From Chloroflexota bacterium (GTDB taxonomy: Bacteria > Chloroflexota > Dehalococcoidia > Lucifugimonadales > Lucifugimonadaceae), in assembly GCA_027624075.1 (NCBI GenBank), contig JAQBUH010000004.1, positions 52,440-116,439 on the forward strand: DNA of 64,000 nucleotides, read 5' to 3'. Position 1 is the stretch's first letter; each line of letters begins with the position of its first letter. Below, piece after piece: positions 8,184 to 16,917 of this stretch. Under the pieces are notes generated by a model, which searched no databases, was not told where the DNA came from, and saw only the letters and a list, made by a program, of their open reading frames with translations. The position numbers and the translations under genes are program-made.

Positions 8184-8768
8184 ATGAACGAGATGGAAAT
8201 AGATAGCATCCGTGTCAGCCTGGAGAACTACCAGCGAGTAGTCATCCTCAAGCAAAAGGGTGGCGACCGGTACCTGCTGATCTGGATCGGCACGCACGAG
8301 GCCGAGGCAATCGCCGTGCGCCTGCAGGATGTGCAGGTGCCGCGTCCGCTCACCCACGACCTGCTCCACAACGCTATCAAAGACCTTGGCGGCACGATTG
8401 AGAAGATCACTGTCTCAGGACTTGAGAACGACACCTACTTCGCACGAATAGTGGTCAGAGTCGGCGAGAAGACCGTCGACATCGACTCCCGCCCGTCTGA
8501 CGCGCTCGCCATCGCAGTCCGCGCAAAGGTCCCGATCTACGTCGAGGACGATGTGATGGAGAAGGCTGGCGTACTGCTGGACAAAGAGACCGGCAACGCG
8601 ATAGTGGGCAACGAGGGCGCGTCTACAGCCGAGGCTTCTGCGCCGCGTGAGCACCGCGCTCCGGTCGGAAAAGAAGAGTTGAAGAAGCTCTCTGCCTTCC
8701 AGGACTTCATTGAGTCGATGGACCTGGGCGGACTTGGTGAAGATGGCGGAGCAAGGGGCGCCGGCTAA
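8184..8768 (+). CDS. Bifunctional nuclease family protein (BFN, DUF151)
   Basis: 194 residues. The BFN domain covers about residues 1-135 (VVILKQKGGDRYLLIWIGTHEAEAI, LTHDLLHNAIKDLGG, VDSRPSDALAIAVRAKVPIYV). The C-terminal part (about 155-185, KEELKKLSAFQDFIESMDL) resembles the short UVR-like tail often fused to this domain in bacteria. BFN proteins have reported DNase/RNase activity; their cellular role is uncertain. AAAGG lies about ten bases before the ATG. It is separated by 151 bases from DUF951 and followed by a pentanucleotide microsatellite. Confidence 0.88.
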   Translation: MNEMEIDSIRVSLENYQRVVILKQKGGDRYLLIWIGTHEAEAIAVRLQDVQVPRPLTHDLLHNAIKDLGGTIEKITVSGLENDTYFARIVVRVGEKTVDIDSRPSDALAIAVRAKVPIYVEDDVMEKAGVLLDKETGNAIVGNEGASTAEASAPREHRAPVGKEELKKLSAFQDFIESMDLGGLGEDGGARGAG

Positions 8769-8810
8769 AGCCAGGCGCCTGCGCTGTATTGCGGCTCGAC
8801 CCCGGCCCGG

Positions 8811-8850
8811 CTCGGCTCGGCTCGGCTCGGCTCGGCTCGGCTCGGCTCGG
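8811..8850. repeat. Pentanucleotide microsatellite (CTCGG)x8
   Basis: Eight uninterrupted CTCGG units, 43 bases downstream of the bifunctional nuclease stop codon. A 5-bp period is not a multiple of three, so copy-number change would shift any frame crossing it, but no credible gene crosses it. It lies between the nuclease gene and the tRNA pair. Confidence 0.95.
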
Positions 8851-8995
8851 CCCTTGAAACGGTACACTCACAAGGACTATTCTGTTTCAGTCGCGTTGCC
8901 AGACACCGTTCACCGCTTATCTGTCTGACTACCATGCCAGAGTGAATCGGGCTTTGAGCAGCCGGGACGCGGCTGCTAAAGTAGAGAAGTCTCGT

Positions 8996-9066
8996 TGCCG
9001 ATTCGTCTAGTGGTAAGACACCAGACTCTGAATCTGGGTACCTAGGTTCGAATCCTAGATCGGCAG
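8996..9066 (+). tRNA. tRNA-Gln (CTG)
   Basis: Acceptor stem TGCCGAT pairs with ATCGGCA; D-arm has TCTAGTGGTAAGACA; anticodon loop CTCTGAA gives anticodon CTG (Gln); T-arm contains GGTTCGAATCC. Discriminator G at 9066 is followed by an encoded CCA at 9067-9069. Confidence 0.95.
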
Positions 9067-9071
9067 CCAGT

Positions 9072-9144
9072 GGCCCCTTCGTCTAGTGGCCCAGGACGTG
9101 GCCCTCTCAAGGCCAAAACAGGGGTTCGACTCCCCTAGGGGCTA
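9072..9144 (+). tRNA. tRNA-Glu (CTC)
   Basis: Acceptor GGCCCCT pairs with AGGGGCT (G1-U72 wobble); D-arm TCTAGTGGCCCAGGAC; anticodon loop CTCTCAA gives CTC (Glu); T-arm GGGGTTCGACTCCCC. Discriminator A at 9144, then encoded CCA at 9145-9147. Only five bases separate it from the CCA end of tRNA-Gln counted without CCA, so the pair is surely one transcript. Confidence 0.95.
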
Positions 9145-9161
9145 CCAACCTTCGGTAGCAA

Positions 9162-9200
9162 TGAAACGGCCGCCCTGTACTGAACAGGGCGGCCGTTTCA
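9162..9200 (+). terminator. Perfect 17-bp hairpin after the tRNA pair
   Basis: TGAAACGGCCGCCCTGT (9162-9178) and its exact complement (9184-9200) flank a five-base loop. It lies 15 bases after the tRNA-Glu CCA and probably ends the tRNA transcript. No long T-run follows (CGTTTATC), although the arms carry AAA/TTT at the base, so termination on either strand is plausible. Confidence 0.7.
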
Positions 9201-9306
9201 CGTTTATCTGCGATTGCGTGGCGACGAAACCGGCACCGCGCAGCGCGTCCAGCGTTACCATCGAACGAAACCAGACGAACGCGCAACGCAGAGGCACACC
9301 TTACTC

Positions 9307-11307
9307 ATGATGCGAGGCGGACACGGAAACGGGGTCGGCATGAACGCGTCCATCCTTGACGGGACATCGGACGCGCCCAGGCGAAAACTGCGCCAGGGCA
9401 CCCTGCGCCGGGTGCTACGTCTCTACGAGCCATACAGGTGGCAGCTCACCACCGTCATTGTGCTGGTTCTCGTCACAGCCGGTCTCGGAATCGTCACACC
9501 GCTGCTTATCAAGCGGTTGATCGACGATACGATTCCGAACAACAACCGGTCTGAGCTTGTGTGGCTCGTCGGCATAATGATCGGCGTAACGGCCGCCAGC
9601 GGGGCGTTCAACCTGCTCCAGGCATACCTGAACACCGGCGTCGGGCTCAGCGTCATGCGGGATCTGCGCAGGCGCGTCTACAGCCACCTGCAGAAACTCT
9701 CACTCTCGTTCTTCACGCGCACCCGGACAGGCGACATCCAGTCCCGCGTCTCGAACGACGTGGCATCTACCGAGCTTGTGCTCACAGACACAATCAGCAA
9801 CGTGGTGTCGAACTCGGCGGTCGTCATCTCTTCGGTGATCGCCATGCTCTTACTCTCATGGCAGCTGTCGCTCGTTTCGCTGGCCGTTGTGCCAATCTTT
9901 GCGTTCTTTACGGTGCGCGTCGGAAGGAAGCGGAGAAGGCTGACCGGCGAGTCGCAGCGGGCGCTGTCAGAATTGACAGCCCGGACCGGAGAGACGCTTT
10001 CTGTCTCTGGGGTGATGCTGGCAAAGACCTTTGGCCGCGAGCAGGAGCAGATGGAGCGGTTCGAGGCGGACAATGACCGCCTGACCGAGATCTCAATCAG
10101 GCGGCAGATGACGGGGCGCAGCTTCTTCGTTGTCGTCCAGACGTTCTTCACAATGGCGCCGGCGCTTGTGTGGCTGGCCGGCGGCCTGATCATCGCAGGC
10201 GCCGTGCCGGACGAGTCCACGGTGACCATCGGCGAGATTGTGGCGTTCACCACTATCCAGGTGCGCGTGCTGTTCCCGCTGTCAGGGCTGCTGAACCGCG
10301 GCGTGGACGTGACGAGCTCGCTGGCGCTGTTCGACCGTATCTTCGAGTATCTCGACATACCGCCTCGGATCAACGACCCTGAGCAGCCTGTCGAGTTGCC
10401 GCTGGACAGGGTGCGCGGCGATGTCCGTTTTGCCGATGTGACGTTCAGATACCCTGCGGACGAGTTGCCGCGCGCGGCGGCAGCCGCAATGCAGAACGGG
10501 GCGTCACCAGCCAGTGGCCGCGGCGGACGGGGACGCGGGCCCGAAGATGGCGGTGAGCGGCAACCGTCTGAGAGGCAATCCATAGACGAGCCGCTCGACG
10601 CGTCGTTCCGGCTCGGCCCGGTCTCCTTCGAGGCGAAGCCGGGGACGCTCACCGCTCTTGTAGGTCCGAGCGGGTCCGGTAAGACGACGACCGGTTATCT
10701 GCTGTCGCGGCTGTACGACCCTGACACCGGCTCGATCAAGATCGATGGTGTGGACATTCGCGACCTGCGGCAGCGTGACCTTGCCAGGATGATCGGAGTT
10801 GTCTCACAGGACTCTTTTCTGCTGCACACCTCCGTGAAGGAGAACCTGCGGTACGGGAAGCCCGATGCGACGGACGGTGAGCTTGTCAGAGCGGCTGAGG
10901 CGGCGCAGATCCACGACACGATCGCGGCGATGCCGCACGGCTACGACACGATCGTCGGTGAGCGAGGCTACAGACTTTCAGGTGGCGAGCGTCAGCGGAT
11001 CGCTATCGCCCGCGTGATGCTGAAGGACCCGCGCGTCCTGCTGCTTGACGAGGCGACAAGCTCTCTGGACACGCTGTCTGAGAGACTCATACAACAGGCT
11101 CTCTCCAGGCTCATGGAGGGCCGCACAACGGTTGCGATAGCGCATCGTCTCTCCACCGTCATTGCGGCGCAGCAGATCCTGGTGATGGAGGGCGGCAAAG
11201 TGCTGGAGCGAGGCACGCACGCCGCTCTGCTTGAGTCTTCAGGCCTGTACAGGCGACTGTACGAGGAGCAGTTCATCGCTGTGCCGACGCTTGGCGCGAC
11301 GACGTGA
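9307..11307 (+). CDS. ABC transporter, fused transmembrane and ATP-binding domains (exporter type)
   Basis: About 666 residues from ATG 9307; the open frame begins earlier at 9214, but that segment overlaps the tRNA hairpin side and lacks protein character. ATG 9340 (MNASILDG) is another possible start. Six transmembrane helices occupy roughly residues 50-330 (for example WQLTTVIVLVLVTAGLGIVTPLLI). The nucleotide domain has Walker A GPSGSGKTTT (about 452), signature LSGGERQR (about 556), Walker B VLLLDEAT and H-loop AHRLS. It works as a homodimer or heterodimer exporting lipids, peptides or drugs. A 40-residue Gly/Arg/Pro-rich insertion (about 388-430) splits the first beta strands of the nucleotide domain, which is unusual. 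Confidence 0.93.
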   Translation: MMRGGHGNGVGMNASILDGTSDAPRRKLRQGTLRRVLRLYEPYRWQLTTVIVLVLVTAGLGIVTPLLIKRLIDDTIPNNNRSELVWLVGIMIGVTAASGAFNLLQAYLNTGVGLSVMRDLRRRVYSHLQKLSLSFFTRTRTGDIQSRVSNDVASTELVLTDTISNVVSNSAVVISSVIAMLLLSWQLSLVSLAVVPIFAFFTVRVGRKRRRLTGESQRALSELTARTGETLSVSGVMLAKTFGREQEQMERFEADNDRLTEISIRRQMTGRSFFVVVQTFFTMAPALVWLAGGLIIAGAVPDESTVTIGEIVAFTTIQVRVLFPLSGLLNRGVDVTSSLALFDRIFEYLDIPPRINDPEQPVELPLDRVRGDVRFADVTFRYPADELPRAAAAAMQNGASPASGRGGRGRGPEDGGERQPSERQSIDEPLDASFRLGPVSFEAKPGTLTALVGPSGSGKTTTGYLLSRLYDPDTGSIKIDGVDIRDLRQRDLARMIGVVSQDSFLLHTSVKENLRYGKPDATDGELVRAAEAAQIHDTIAAMPHGYDTIVGERGYRLSGGERQRIAIARVMLKDPRVLLLDEATSSLDTLSERLIQQALSRLMEGRTTVAIAHRLSTVIAAQQILVMEGGKVLERGTHAALLESSGLYRRLYEEQFIAVPTLGATT

Positions 11308-11369
11308 TTACGCGCCAGTCTGGTCGCCGCGGTATTGCGATGATCGCCGGTGGGATTTAATCTGCCGCC

Positions 11370-12770
11370 ATGACACAACAACTTCGCCCTGTAATGCTGG
11401 TCCGGCCGCCAAACGCGATCTTGCACGAAGAGTCGTTCTGGGACGAGCTCGCGGCAGCCGGAGTCCGTGAGCTAGCGCTCCAGTGGCTGTGCCTGTTGGA
11501 CGACCAGGGTCCGGATAAAGGCAATATCTACCCGCAGCCAGAGGACACGCACCCACGCGGCATGGCCGCGGTTGGCGGATCGCCCGTCAGGCGTGTGCCG
11601 GTGGCGGCGTACCGCCCGAATCCGGAACTTTACAGAGGGCTGGATTGGGAGCCGCCGGACATGCCGGCTCACATGGAGCCGCAGCAACAGGAGCTGCGAG
11701 ACGCTTTGCGGCTGGGCGTGCGCAAAGGTTTCCGCATTTATACAACGGATGACAAAGGCTACTTTCTGCATGGCGGATTTGGCACCGGCCGGCTCAACCA
11801 GGAGGTGGCGCGACGCTCGCCGAGTGTGACTGATGAAGACGGTCCTGCGATGACGGCGGCGCGGATACGTGACACCGTTGCGAACTTTCCGGAGATCTCT
11901 GGGCTGCTCCTGGACGGCCCTGACTTCAAGTGGGAGATCAAGCCGGGGCACCGTGACGATATGTGGGTCGAGCCCATCGACACGCCTGCAAACCGGGCTT
12001 TCGCGCAGGCGAACGAGATCGACTTCGATGATGTGCTGGATGGCAGAGAGCGGTTCCGTGAGTTTCTGCACTCGTTCAGCCCGGACGCGGCCCGCCGGTT
12101 CATCGCAGAGCAGCCTGGCGCGCTGGCGGAGCACGCTTGGTGGTCGCTCCACCCCGAGTTCTCGCCGTGGTACGCGTTCAAGCAGAGGGCCGTTGAGTGG
12201 AGCGTCAGCAACTCGTACAAGGGCGTGAAGACGCACCTGCCGGACGTTGCGGTTGGCAGCTCTTCCAGGCTTCCGTTCGCCACAACACTCACAGGTCACA
12301 ACCCGTCCAGAAAGAGGAACTACACCGATTTCCAGATGCCGAAGGAGTACTGGTGGTCTGAGGGTGTGGCAGGCTTCAGAGGCACCGTGGTCAACTGGGT
12401 CGAGACCCTGGTCGACTGGAACCCCGGGCTCGACGAAGACCTGGCCTCTGAGCTGTTCAGCGCCATGTTCGACTACCCGATGCCTTCGGACTATCCGGTC
12501 TCTCGCTACAGCGAAGAGGCTTCGGACGAGTGGTTTGCGACGTCTGTGCGGGACCAGACCGTGAAGATGTTGCGGGACTCAGGAGGCCAGGAACGGTTCG
12601 TGCCATGGGTCGGGTTAGAACACTTTGGAAGCAACTGGCTGACGCCGTCTGAGCTGGACAGGCTGCTTGGCGAGATGCGAGCAGCCGGTGCGACGCGTTA
12701 TTGCTACTTCGTATACAACTCGCTAAAACCGGAATACTGGGACGTCATCCGGAAGCACGCGTCTGAGTAA
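11370..12770 (+). CDS. Uncharacterised protein, possibly a TIM-barrel glycoside-hydrolase-like fold
   Basis: 466 residues; I do not recognise the family. The layout (VMLVRPPNAI, SFWDELAAAGVRELALQW, LRLGVRKGFRIYTTD, ISGLLLDGPDFKWEI, and a late GLEHFGSNWLTPSELDRLLGEMRAAGATRYCYFVYNSL) looks like alternating beta strands and helices of a barrel, ending with a strand-helix on conserved aromatic residues. Acidic residues at strand ends (DGPDFKWE, WVETLVDW) could be catalytic. There is no signal peptide. It is 62 bases from the ABC exporter on the same strand and may be co-expressed. Enzyme class is a guess. Confidence 0.6.
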   Translation: MTQQLRPVMLVRPPNAILHEESFWDELAAAGVRELALQWLCLLDDQGPDKGNIYPQPEDTHPRGMAAVGGSPVRRVPVAAYRPNPELYRGLDWEPPDMPAHMEPQQQELRDALRLGVRKGFRIYTTDDKGYFLHGGFGTGRLNQEVARRSPSVTDEDGPAMTAARIRDTVANFPEISGLLLDGPDFKWEIKPGHRDDMWVEPIDTPANRAFAQANEIDFDDVLDGRERFREFLHSFSPDAARRFIAEQPGALAEHAWWSLHPEFSPWYAFKQRAVEWSVSNSYKGVKTHLPDVAVGSSSRLPFATTLTGHNPSRKRNYTDFQMPKEYWWSEGVAGFRGTVVNWVETLVDWNPGLDEDLASELFSAMFDYPMPSDYPVSRYSEEASDEWFATSVRDQTVKMLRDSGGQERFVPWVGLEHFGSNWLTPSELDRLLGEMRAAGATRYCYFVYNSLKPEYWDVIRKHASE

Positions 12771-12773
12771 GAC

Positions 12774-13271
12774 TCAGCGGCACCACGCGCCATCGTCGAA
12801 CCATGCGCCCTGCGTGAAGATGTACGTCTCGCCGACCTCCTCGGTACGGATGTAGGCTCCATCCTGGTACGCGTCCCAGCGGACTAGCACCCGGTCCGGG
12901 GCTCTGACAAACGGTTCGACGTTGCGCGCCTCAAACCCGGGCACGCGGTATCCGTCCCTCGCAAACTGCGAAATCGCGTCCGCCACATAGCGGCTAAGGG
13001 TACGCGACGCACGAAACTTCGGGCTGCAGGTCTGGTACACCGTCTCCCAGTCCTCCCGCTGAATCGCCGCGACCTGGGATGCGAACAGATCCGAAACCCT
13101 GGTTTTGGCGAGCACTTCCTGGTTCGGCGTTGATGTCACCTCAGCGGTCCGGGCGGGACGCAATGTGGGAGTGCCGATGGTTTCCTCAGCACAGGCTGAG
13201 AAGAAGACCAGCAGAGTCGCGGCAACGCCCGCTAGCAGCGGAGTGCTGCGTTTTGAGAGGAATCTGTGCAA
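12774..13271 (-). CDS. Lipoprotein with SnoaL/NTF2-like character
   Basis: 165 residues from TTG 13271; no ATG is available before the signal peptide. Signal: basic MHRFLSKRS, hydrophobic core, lipobox VFFSAC with Cys 27, then a Thr/Pro-rich linker. The mature part (VSDLFASQVAAIQREDWETVYQTCSPKFRA ... VLVRWDAYQDG ... WFDDGAWCR) has the helix-then-curved-sheet pattern of NTF2/SnoaL-like stress or accessory proteins. Function unknown. It converges with the previous gene, with three bases between the stop codons. Confidence 0.75.
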   Translation of the reverse strand: MHRFLSKRSTPLLAGVAATLLVFFSACAEETIGTPTLRPARTAEVTSTPNQEVLAKTRVSDLFASQVAAIQREDWETVYQTCSPKFRASRTLSRYVADAISQFARDGYRVPGFEARNVEPFVRAPDRVLVRWDAYQDGAYIRTEEVGETYIFTQGAWFDDGAWCR

Positions 13272-13411
13272 GATTGGAAATGCTAACTACGGGACAGGTT
13301 ATTTGACCACTACCGCCCCGCAGTGCGAGGGTCGCGCTTACGCCGCACTTATGTCATACGATCCGGACGACGAAAGGATTCAGTGTGACAACGGCGAACA
13401 GAGTCACAAGT

Positions 13412-13828
13412 TTAGTCCCCGCCCTGTTTCATGGCGTTGATGAAGTCTTCAGTCGGGATGGCAGGATAAGTCTGTGTCTCTATCGTGCCGCGAGCGCCAA
13501 GCTCAATCGCAAGCCTGTGCATCACCTCGTTGCCTGGCGCCTTGATTATCGTCACAAAATCGAACTGGCCCATCAAAGCATACTGCGCAATCACAATACA
13601 TCCCCGCTGCTCAACCTCGTGGTTCACCTCAAGAATACGCTCCGGATGGTTCTTGATGCGGTCGCGCCCACGCTCTGTCAGCCGGGACAGCATCATGTAG
13701 ACCGGCATGTCGTCGTCGTCGTCTGTCTCTCGCCCGAACCGGCTCGGCTCGGACTCAATAGACGACTCGACGCCTTCTTCAAACTCAGACCAGGGATTTT
13801 TTGGCCTTCGAGGTTGTTCCATGCTCAT
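13412..13828 (-). CDS. GYD domain protein
   Basis: 138 residues. The C-terminal 98 residues (MPVYMMLSRLTERGRDRIKNHP ... GCIVIAQYALMGQFDFVTIIKAPG ... GTIETQTYPAIP) match the GYD domain, a small ferredoxin-like alpha/beta fold of unknown function. Here GYD reads GQFD. The first 40 residues are an acidic, probably disordered extension ending in DDDDD. Start ATG 13828 has GGAG six bases upstream, while the Met at the domain start (13708) has none, so the extension is probably translated. Confidence 0.82.
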   Translation of the reverse strand: MSMEQPRRPKNPWSEFEEGVESSIESEPSRFGRETDDDDDMPVYMMLSRLTERGRDRIKNHPERILEVNHEVEQRGCIVIAQYALMGQFDFVTIIKAPGNEVMHRLAIELGARGTIETQTYPAIPTEDFINAMKQGGD

Positions 13829-13943
13829 CGGTCGCTCCAGTGCGTTGCCCGGTCAATGTCAAGTCAGTTGCGGTACAAAAAGATGATATCGGAAGCCGCC
13901 AATGCCGTCGCGGCTGGACCAGCCTCCGCCGCACAGGTATTTG

Positions 13944-15578
13944 CTACTCCATCTTCGAGCCAACGAACCTCGATATCGCACGCGCCGTCGGGTCCGTCCG
14001 GACGTTGACGATACTCGGCTTGCCGGACGCGAATGCGCGCTCCAGCGCGGGGCGAATCTCCCTGGGTTTCTCAACCAACTCGCCGTGGCCACCAAAGGCT
14101 TTAGCAACCTCATCGAAACGTGTCAATCCGAGCTCACGGCCGGGCTTGCGAATGCCCTCGACACGCGCTGTCCAGCCCTCGTTGTTGGAAACCACGACGA
14201 CGATCGGCAGGTTGTGGCGGACCGCAGTGTCGAAGTCCTGGATGTTCATCCCCAGTGAGCCGTCGCCGTGCAACGCAACGACCTGCTTGTCTGGCTTCGC
14301 AAGTTTGGCGCCAATCGCGTACGGCAACCCGACGCCCATGCAGCCGGTCGGCCCTGAGTTGAGCCTGTGTCCGGGCTCATACGTTGGAATGGACTGGCGG
14401 CCGTAGTGAAGGATCTCGTTGCCGTCCACGGCGAGTATGGCGTCGCGGTCCATCACCTCCCGCAGCTCTTTGCAGAGCCTGAGCGGGTGGATTGGGACCT
14501 GGTCAGAGTTCTCCAGCGGCGCCACTCGCTGCCTGCGCTCAATGTCTGAGTCCCTGAGGTGGGTAACCCACTCGCTTGCGGCACGGGTCTTAAACCGTGC
14601 GCGGGAGACCTCACTGTTGAGCTGGTTGAGGACCGCGCCGGCGTCTCCGACGATACCGACGTCGACACTGCGGTTGTGGCCGATCTCCGCCTCGTGAATA
14701 TCGACCTGGACGATCCTGGCACGCTGGTCGATCCGGCGCCCGAAGGTCATCATCCAGTTGAAGCGGGTCCCGACGACGATGACGAGATCGGCCTCTGCCA
14801 GCGCGGTCGAGCGAGCAGCCGGGAAGGAGAGCGGGTGGTCCTCAGGGACCAGGCCGCGCGACATGGGCGTTGTGTAGAACGGGATGCCTGTGCGGTCAAC
14901 GAACTCTCGCATCTCTTCCCACGCCTGTGACCACCAGACGCCGCCGCCGGCGAACAGCACAGGCCGGGTCGACTCCCGGAGCAGACGCACCGCTTCCCTG
15001 ACCATGTCAGGGTCACCGGAAGGTCGGGCACGCTGCTTTGCGCGCGCTGGCGGCGGCGCGTCTGCCTCCTCCACCTTGCCGTACAGGACATCCTCGTTGC
15101 AGTCGATGTAGACCGGCCCCGGCCTGCCTGTTGTGGCGATTCGGAACGCGGTCGAGACCTGCTCCGGGTAGCGGGCAGGGTCTGTTGGCCTCATTACGGC
15201 CTTGCTGACAGGCTCGAAGATGGCGACCTGATCTATCTCCTGGAACCCGTCGCGCCCGAAATCAGAGATCGGCCCGGCCCCTCCGAGGGTGATCATCGGA
15301 GCGCAGTCGACAAATGCGTTGTACTGGCCGGTGAGCAGGTTGAGCGTCCCCGGGCCGGAGGCGGCGGTTGTGACTCCGGGCTTTCCTGTGACGCGGGCAT
15401 ACGCGTGCGCGGCCATCGCCGCCGCCTGCTCGTGACGGAAGTCGATCGTCTTGATGCCCATGTCTTCGGAGTTGTTGACGATCTCGTAGTTGGGGCCGCC
15501 CATGAGGAAGAAGAGGTGGTCAACTCCCTCTTCCTTGAGGGTCCTTGCGACGAGATAGCTGCCGTCTACTTTTGCCAT
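13944..15578 (-). CDS. Thiamine-diphosphate-dependent enzyme, acetolactate-synthase-like
   Basis: 544 residues with the three-domain layout of the ThDP decarboxylase/lyase family. N-terminal catalytic Glu in DFRHEQAAAMAAHAYARVTG, then ASGPGTLNLLTG; central FAD/DHS-like domain (VLFAGGGVWWSQ, DLVIVVGTRFNWMM); C-terminal ThDP/Mg motif GDGSLGMNIQDFDTA...VVVVSNNEGW. Such enzymes decarboxylate or ligate 2-oxoacids or 2-hydroxyacyl-CoA; relatives include acetolactate synthase and oxalyl-CoA decarboxylase. No small ALS subunit is nearby, and the neighbours are three 2-hydroxyacid dehydrogenases, so a catabolic role in 2-oxo- or 2-hydroxyacid turnover is likelier than branched-chain synthesis. The substrate is not readable from sequence. 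Confidence 0.85.
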   Translation of the reverse strand: MAKVDGSYLVARTLKEEGVDHLFFLMGGPNYEIVNNSEDMGIKTIDFRHEQAAAMAAHAYARVTGKPGVTTAASGPGTLNLLTGQYNAFVDCAPMITLGGAGPISDFGRDGFQEIDQVAIFEPVSKAVMRPTDPARYPEQVSTAFRIATTGRPGPVYIDCNEDVLYGKVEEADAPPPARAKQRARPSGDPDMVREAVRLLRESTRPVLFAGGGVWWSQAWEEMREFVDRTGIPFYTTPMSRGLVPEDHPLSFPAARSTALAEADLVIVVGTRFNWMMTFGRRIDQRARIVQVDIHEAEIGHNRSVDVGIVGDAGAVLNQLNSEVSRARFKTRAASEWVTHLRDSDIERRQRVAPLENSDQVPIHPLRLCKELREVMDRDAILAVDGNEILHYGRQSIPTYEPGHRLNSGPTGCMGVGLPYAIGAKLAKPDKQVVALHGDGSLGMNIQDFDTAVRHNLPIVVVVSNNEGWTARVEGIRKPGRELGLTRFDEVAKAFGGHGELVEKPREIRPALERAFASGKPSIVNVRTDPTARAISRFVGSKME

Positions 15579-15714
15579 GCCGGTTCCGTTAGCCTCCGTT
15601 AGTTTTCTTGCGGACGGGCCGTTTGCTCATCGGGAGTCAAATGTGAGATCACCCTGTGACCTGTTTCCGCCGATGAGGATACAGGCTGCGTCCGTGCCTG
15701 AGCGACGGCCTGAC

Positions 15715-16848
15715 TCAACGGTTTCGCAGCCAGTGACGCTCCTTGCTGCCAACAGGTTGCCTGAGCCGTGTCGTGGCTGTGCTGGCCGGCGCCGTTCCCG
15801 CCAGCTTCGCCGCTTCGGCAGCCAGCAGAACACCGCCTGCGAAGTCGTCCAGCGAGATGTACTCGGCCACGATCGTGTTGTCAGGACCTGCGTTGTGCCA
15901 TGCGCCGAGCGGATAAGCCATGCCGGTCACGGCGTAGCCATGCGCGGCAAACGCGCTCGCCTCGCATCCGCCTGCGGCCATCAGTTGCCGCTGAGATTTG
16001 AACTCAGGGTCGGCGGCCAGCAAATTGGCCCGTGCAGCCATGAGATATGCCTCGGCCGAGTTGTCGAACGTCGTGGCGCGGTCCCCTGTCCGGATGACCG
16101 GGCCGTTGCCCTGCTCCGCCCCCGGCAGCGCAAGGCTCGTCTCGACCGACACGATCACTGTGTCACGGGGCAGCAGAGCGTCTGCGGCGGCGAGGAGCGC
16201 GCCAACCAGCCCGACCTCCTCTGCCCGGGTGAACAGACCGTACACCGCTCCCGGAGAGTCAAAATCCGCCGCGGTTGCCATTACGGCTGTGACTGTGGCG
16301 CACCCGGCCAGGTCGTCCGCAGCGCGCATCCTGATAAGCCCGTCGCCGAGATCGAAGTCAGGGAGATCGAAAACTATCGGTACAGGCAGGTCGGGGATCG
16401 GGTCGTCGAACCGGATAATCACCGAACGCTCGCCGGCGACATCGGCTTTCCCAACTATCCTTCCGGAGACACGTTCCTGTCTCGACCGCAATATGTCCGG
16501 CTCGTCCGGGTCACGGATGATCGCAAGCACCGGAGCGCCAGACTCCTCCGCCCACGGCGGAACTCCGCCAAGGACCCTGGCGATGACATGGTCGCCTTCC
16601 TGGGCGACGGCCTCGAACCCCGGATGGTCCATGTGCGCAACGAAGGCCAGTCCGGGAGCGCCCGGCTCTGACCCGGGACGGGACGCAAGGACATTGCCCC
16701 AGATGTCTTCCTGGACGTCCACTCCAAGCGACTGGCAACGCGCAGACAGGAACGCGGCGGCAGCGTACTCGTGGTAAGAGGTGGCCGGAAGGCGGCCCAG
16801 CTGGCTGAGCGTCGTAAGGGCTATTTCACGGAGTTCTGCGTTGTTCAT
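15715..16848 (-). CDS. M42-like metallo-aminopeptidase
   Basis: 377 residues. Metal-site motifs of the M42/M20 clan are in order: HMDHPG (about residue 72), MRAADDLAGCATV (about 180), FTRAEEVGLVGA with the catalytic Glu pair, SVETS, and a late LGAWHNAGPDNT with the last His. A PDZ-like lid domain (about 80-165) interrupts the catalytic domain, as in M42 peptidases. These cytoplasmic di-zinc enzymes remove N-terminal residues from peptides. Start ATG 16848 has only a weak ribosome site. It lies upstream of the ThDP gene on the same strand with 136 bases between them. Confidence 0.82.
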   Translation of the reverse strand: MNNAELREIALTTLSQLGRLPATSYHEYAAAAFLSARCQSLGVDVQEDIWGNVLASRPGSEPGAPGLAFVAHMDHPGFEAVAQEGDHVIARVLGGVPPWAEESGAPVLAIIRDPDEPDILRSRQERVSGRIVGKADVAGERSVIIRFDDPIPDLPVPIVFDLPDFDLGDGLIRMRAADDLAGCATVTAVMATAADFDSPGAVYGLFTRAEEVGLVGALLAAADALLPRDTVIVSVETSLALPGAEQGNGPVIRTGDRATTFDNSAEAYLMAARANLLAADPEFKSQRQLMAAGGCEASAFAAHGYAVTGMAYPLGAWHNAGPDNTIVAEYISLDDFAGGVLLAAEAAKLAGTAPASTATTRLRQPVGSKERHWLRNR

Positions 16849-16917
16849 CTTTTGCTGACCATACAGGTTCCTTAGTTGACACCGTTCCGGCAGGGCGGCA
16901 TGGCCGGCATGGAGGAG

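Noticed and set aside
9214..9306. 31-residue extension of the ABC exporter
   Set aside because: Lies next to the tRNA hairpin and has no hydrophobic or conserved features; ATG 9307 or 9340 starts before the first helix region.
15577..16671. 364-residue plus-strand frame
   Set aside because: Antisense shadow of the M42-like peptidase with no protein signatures.
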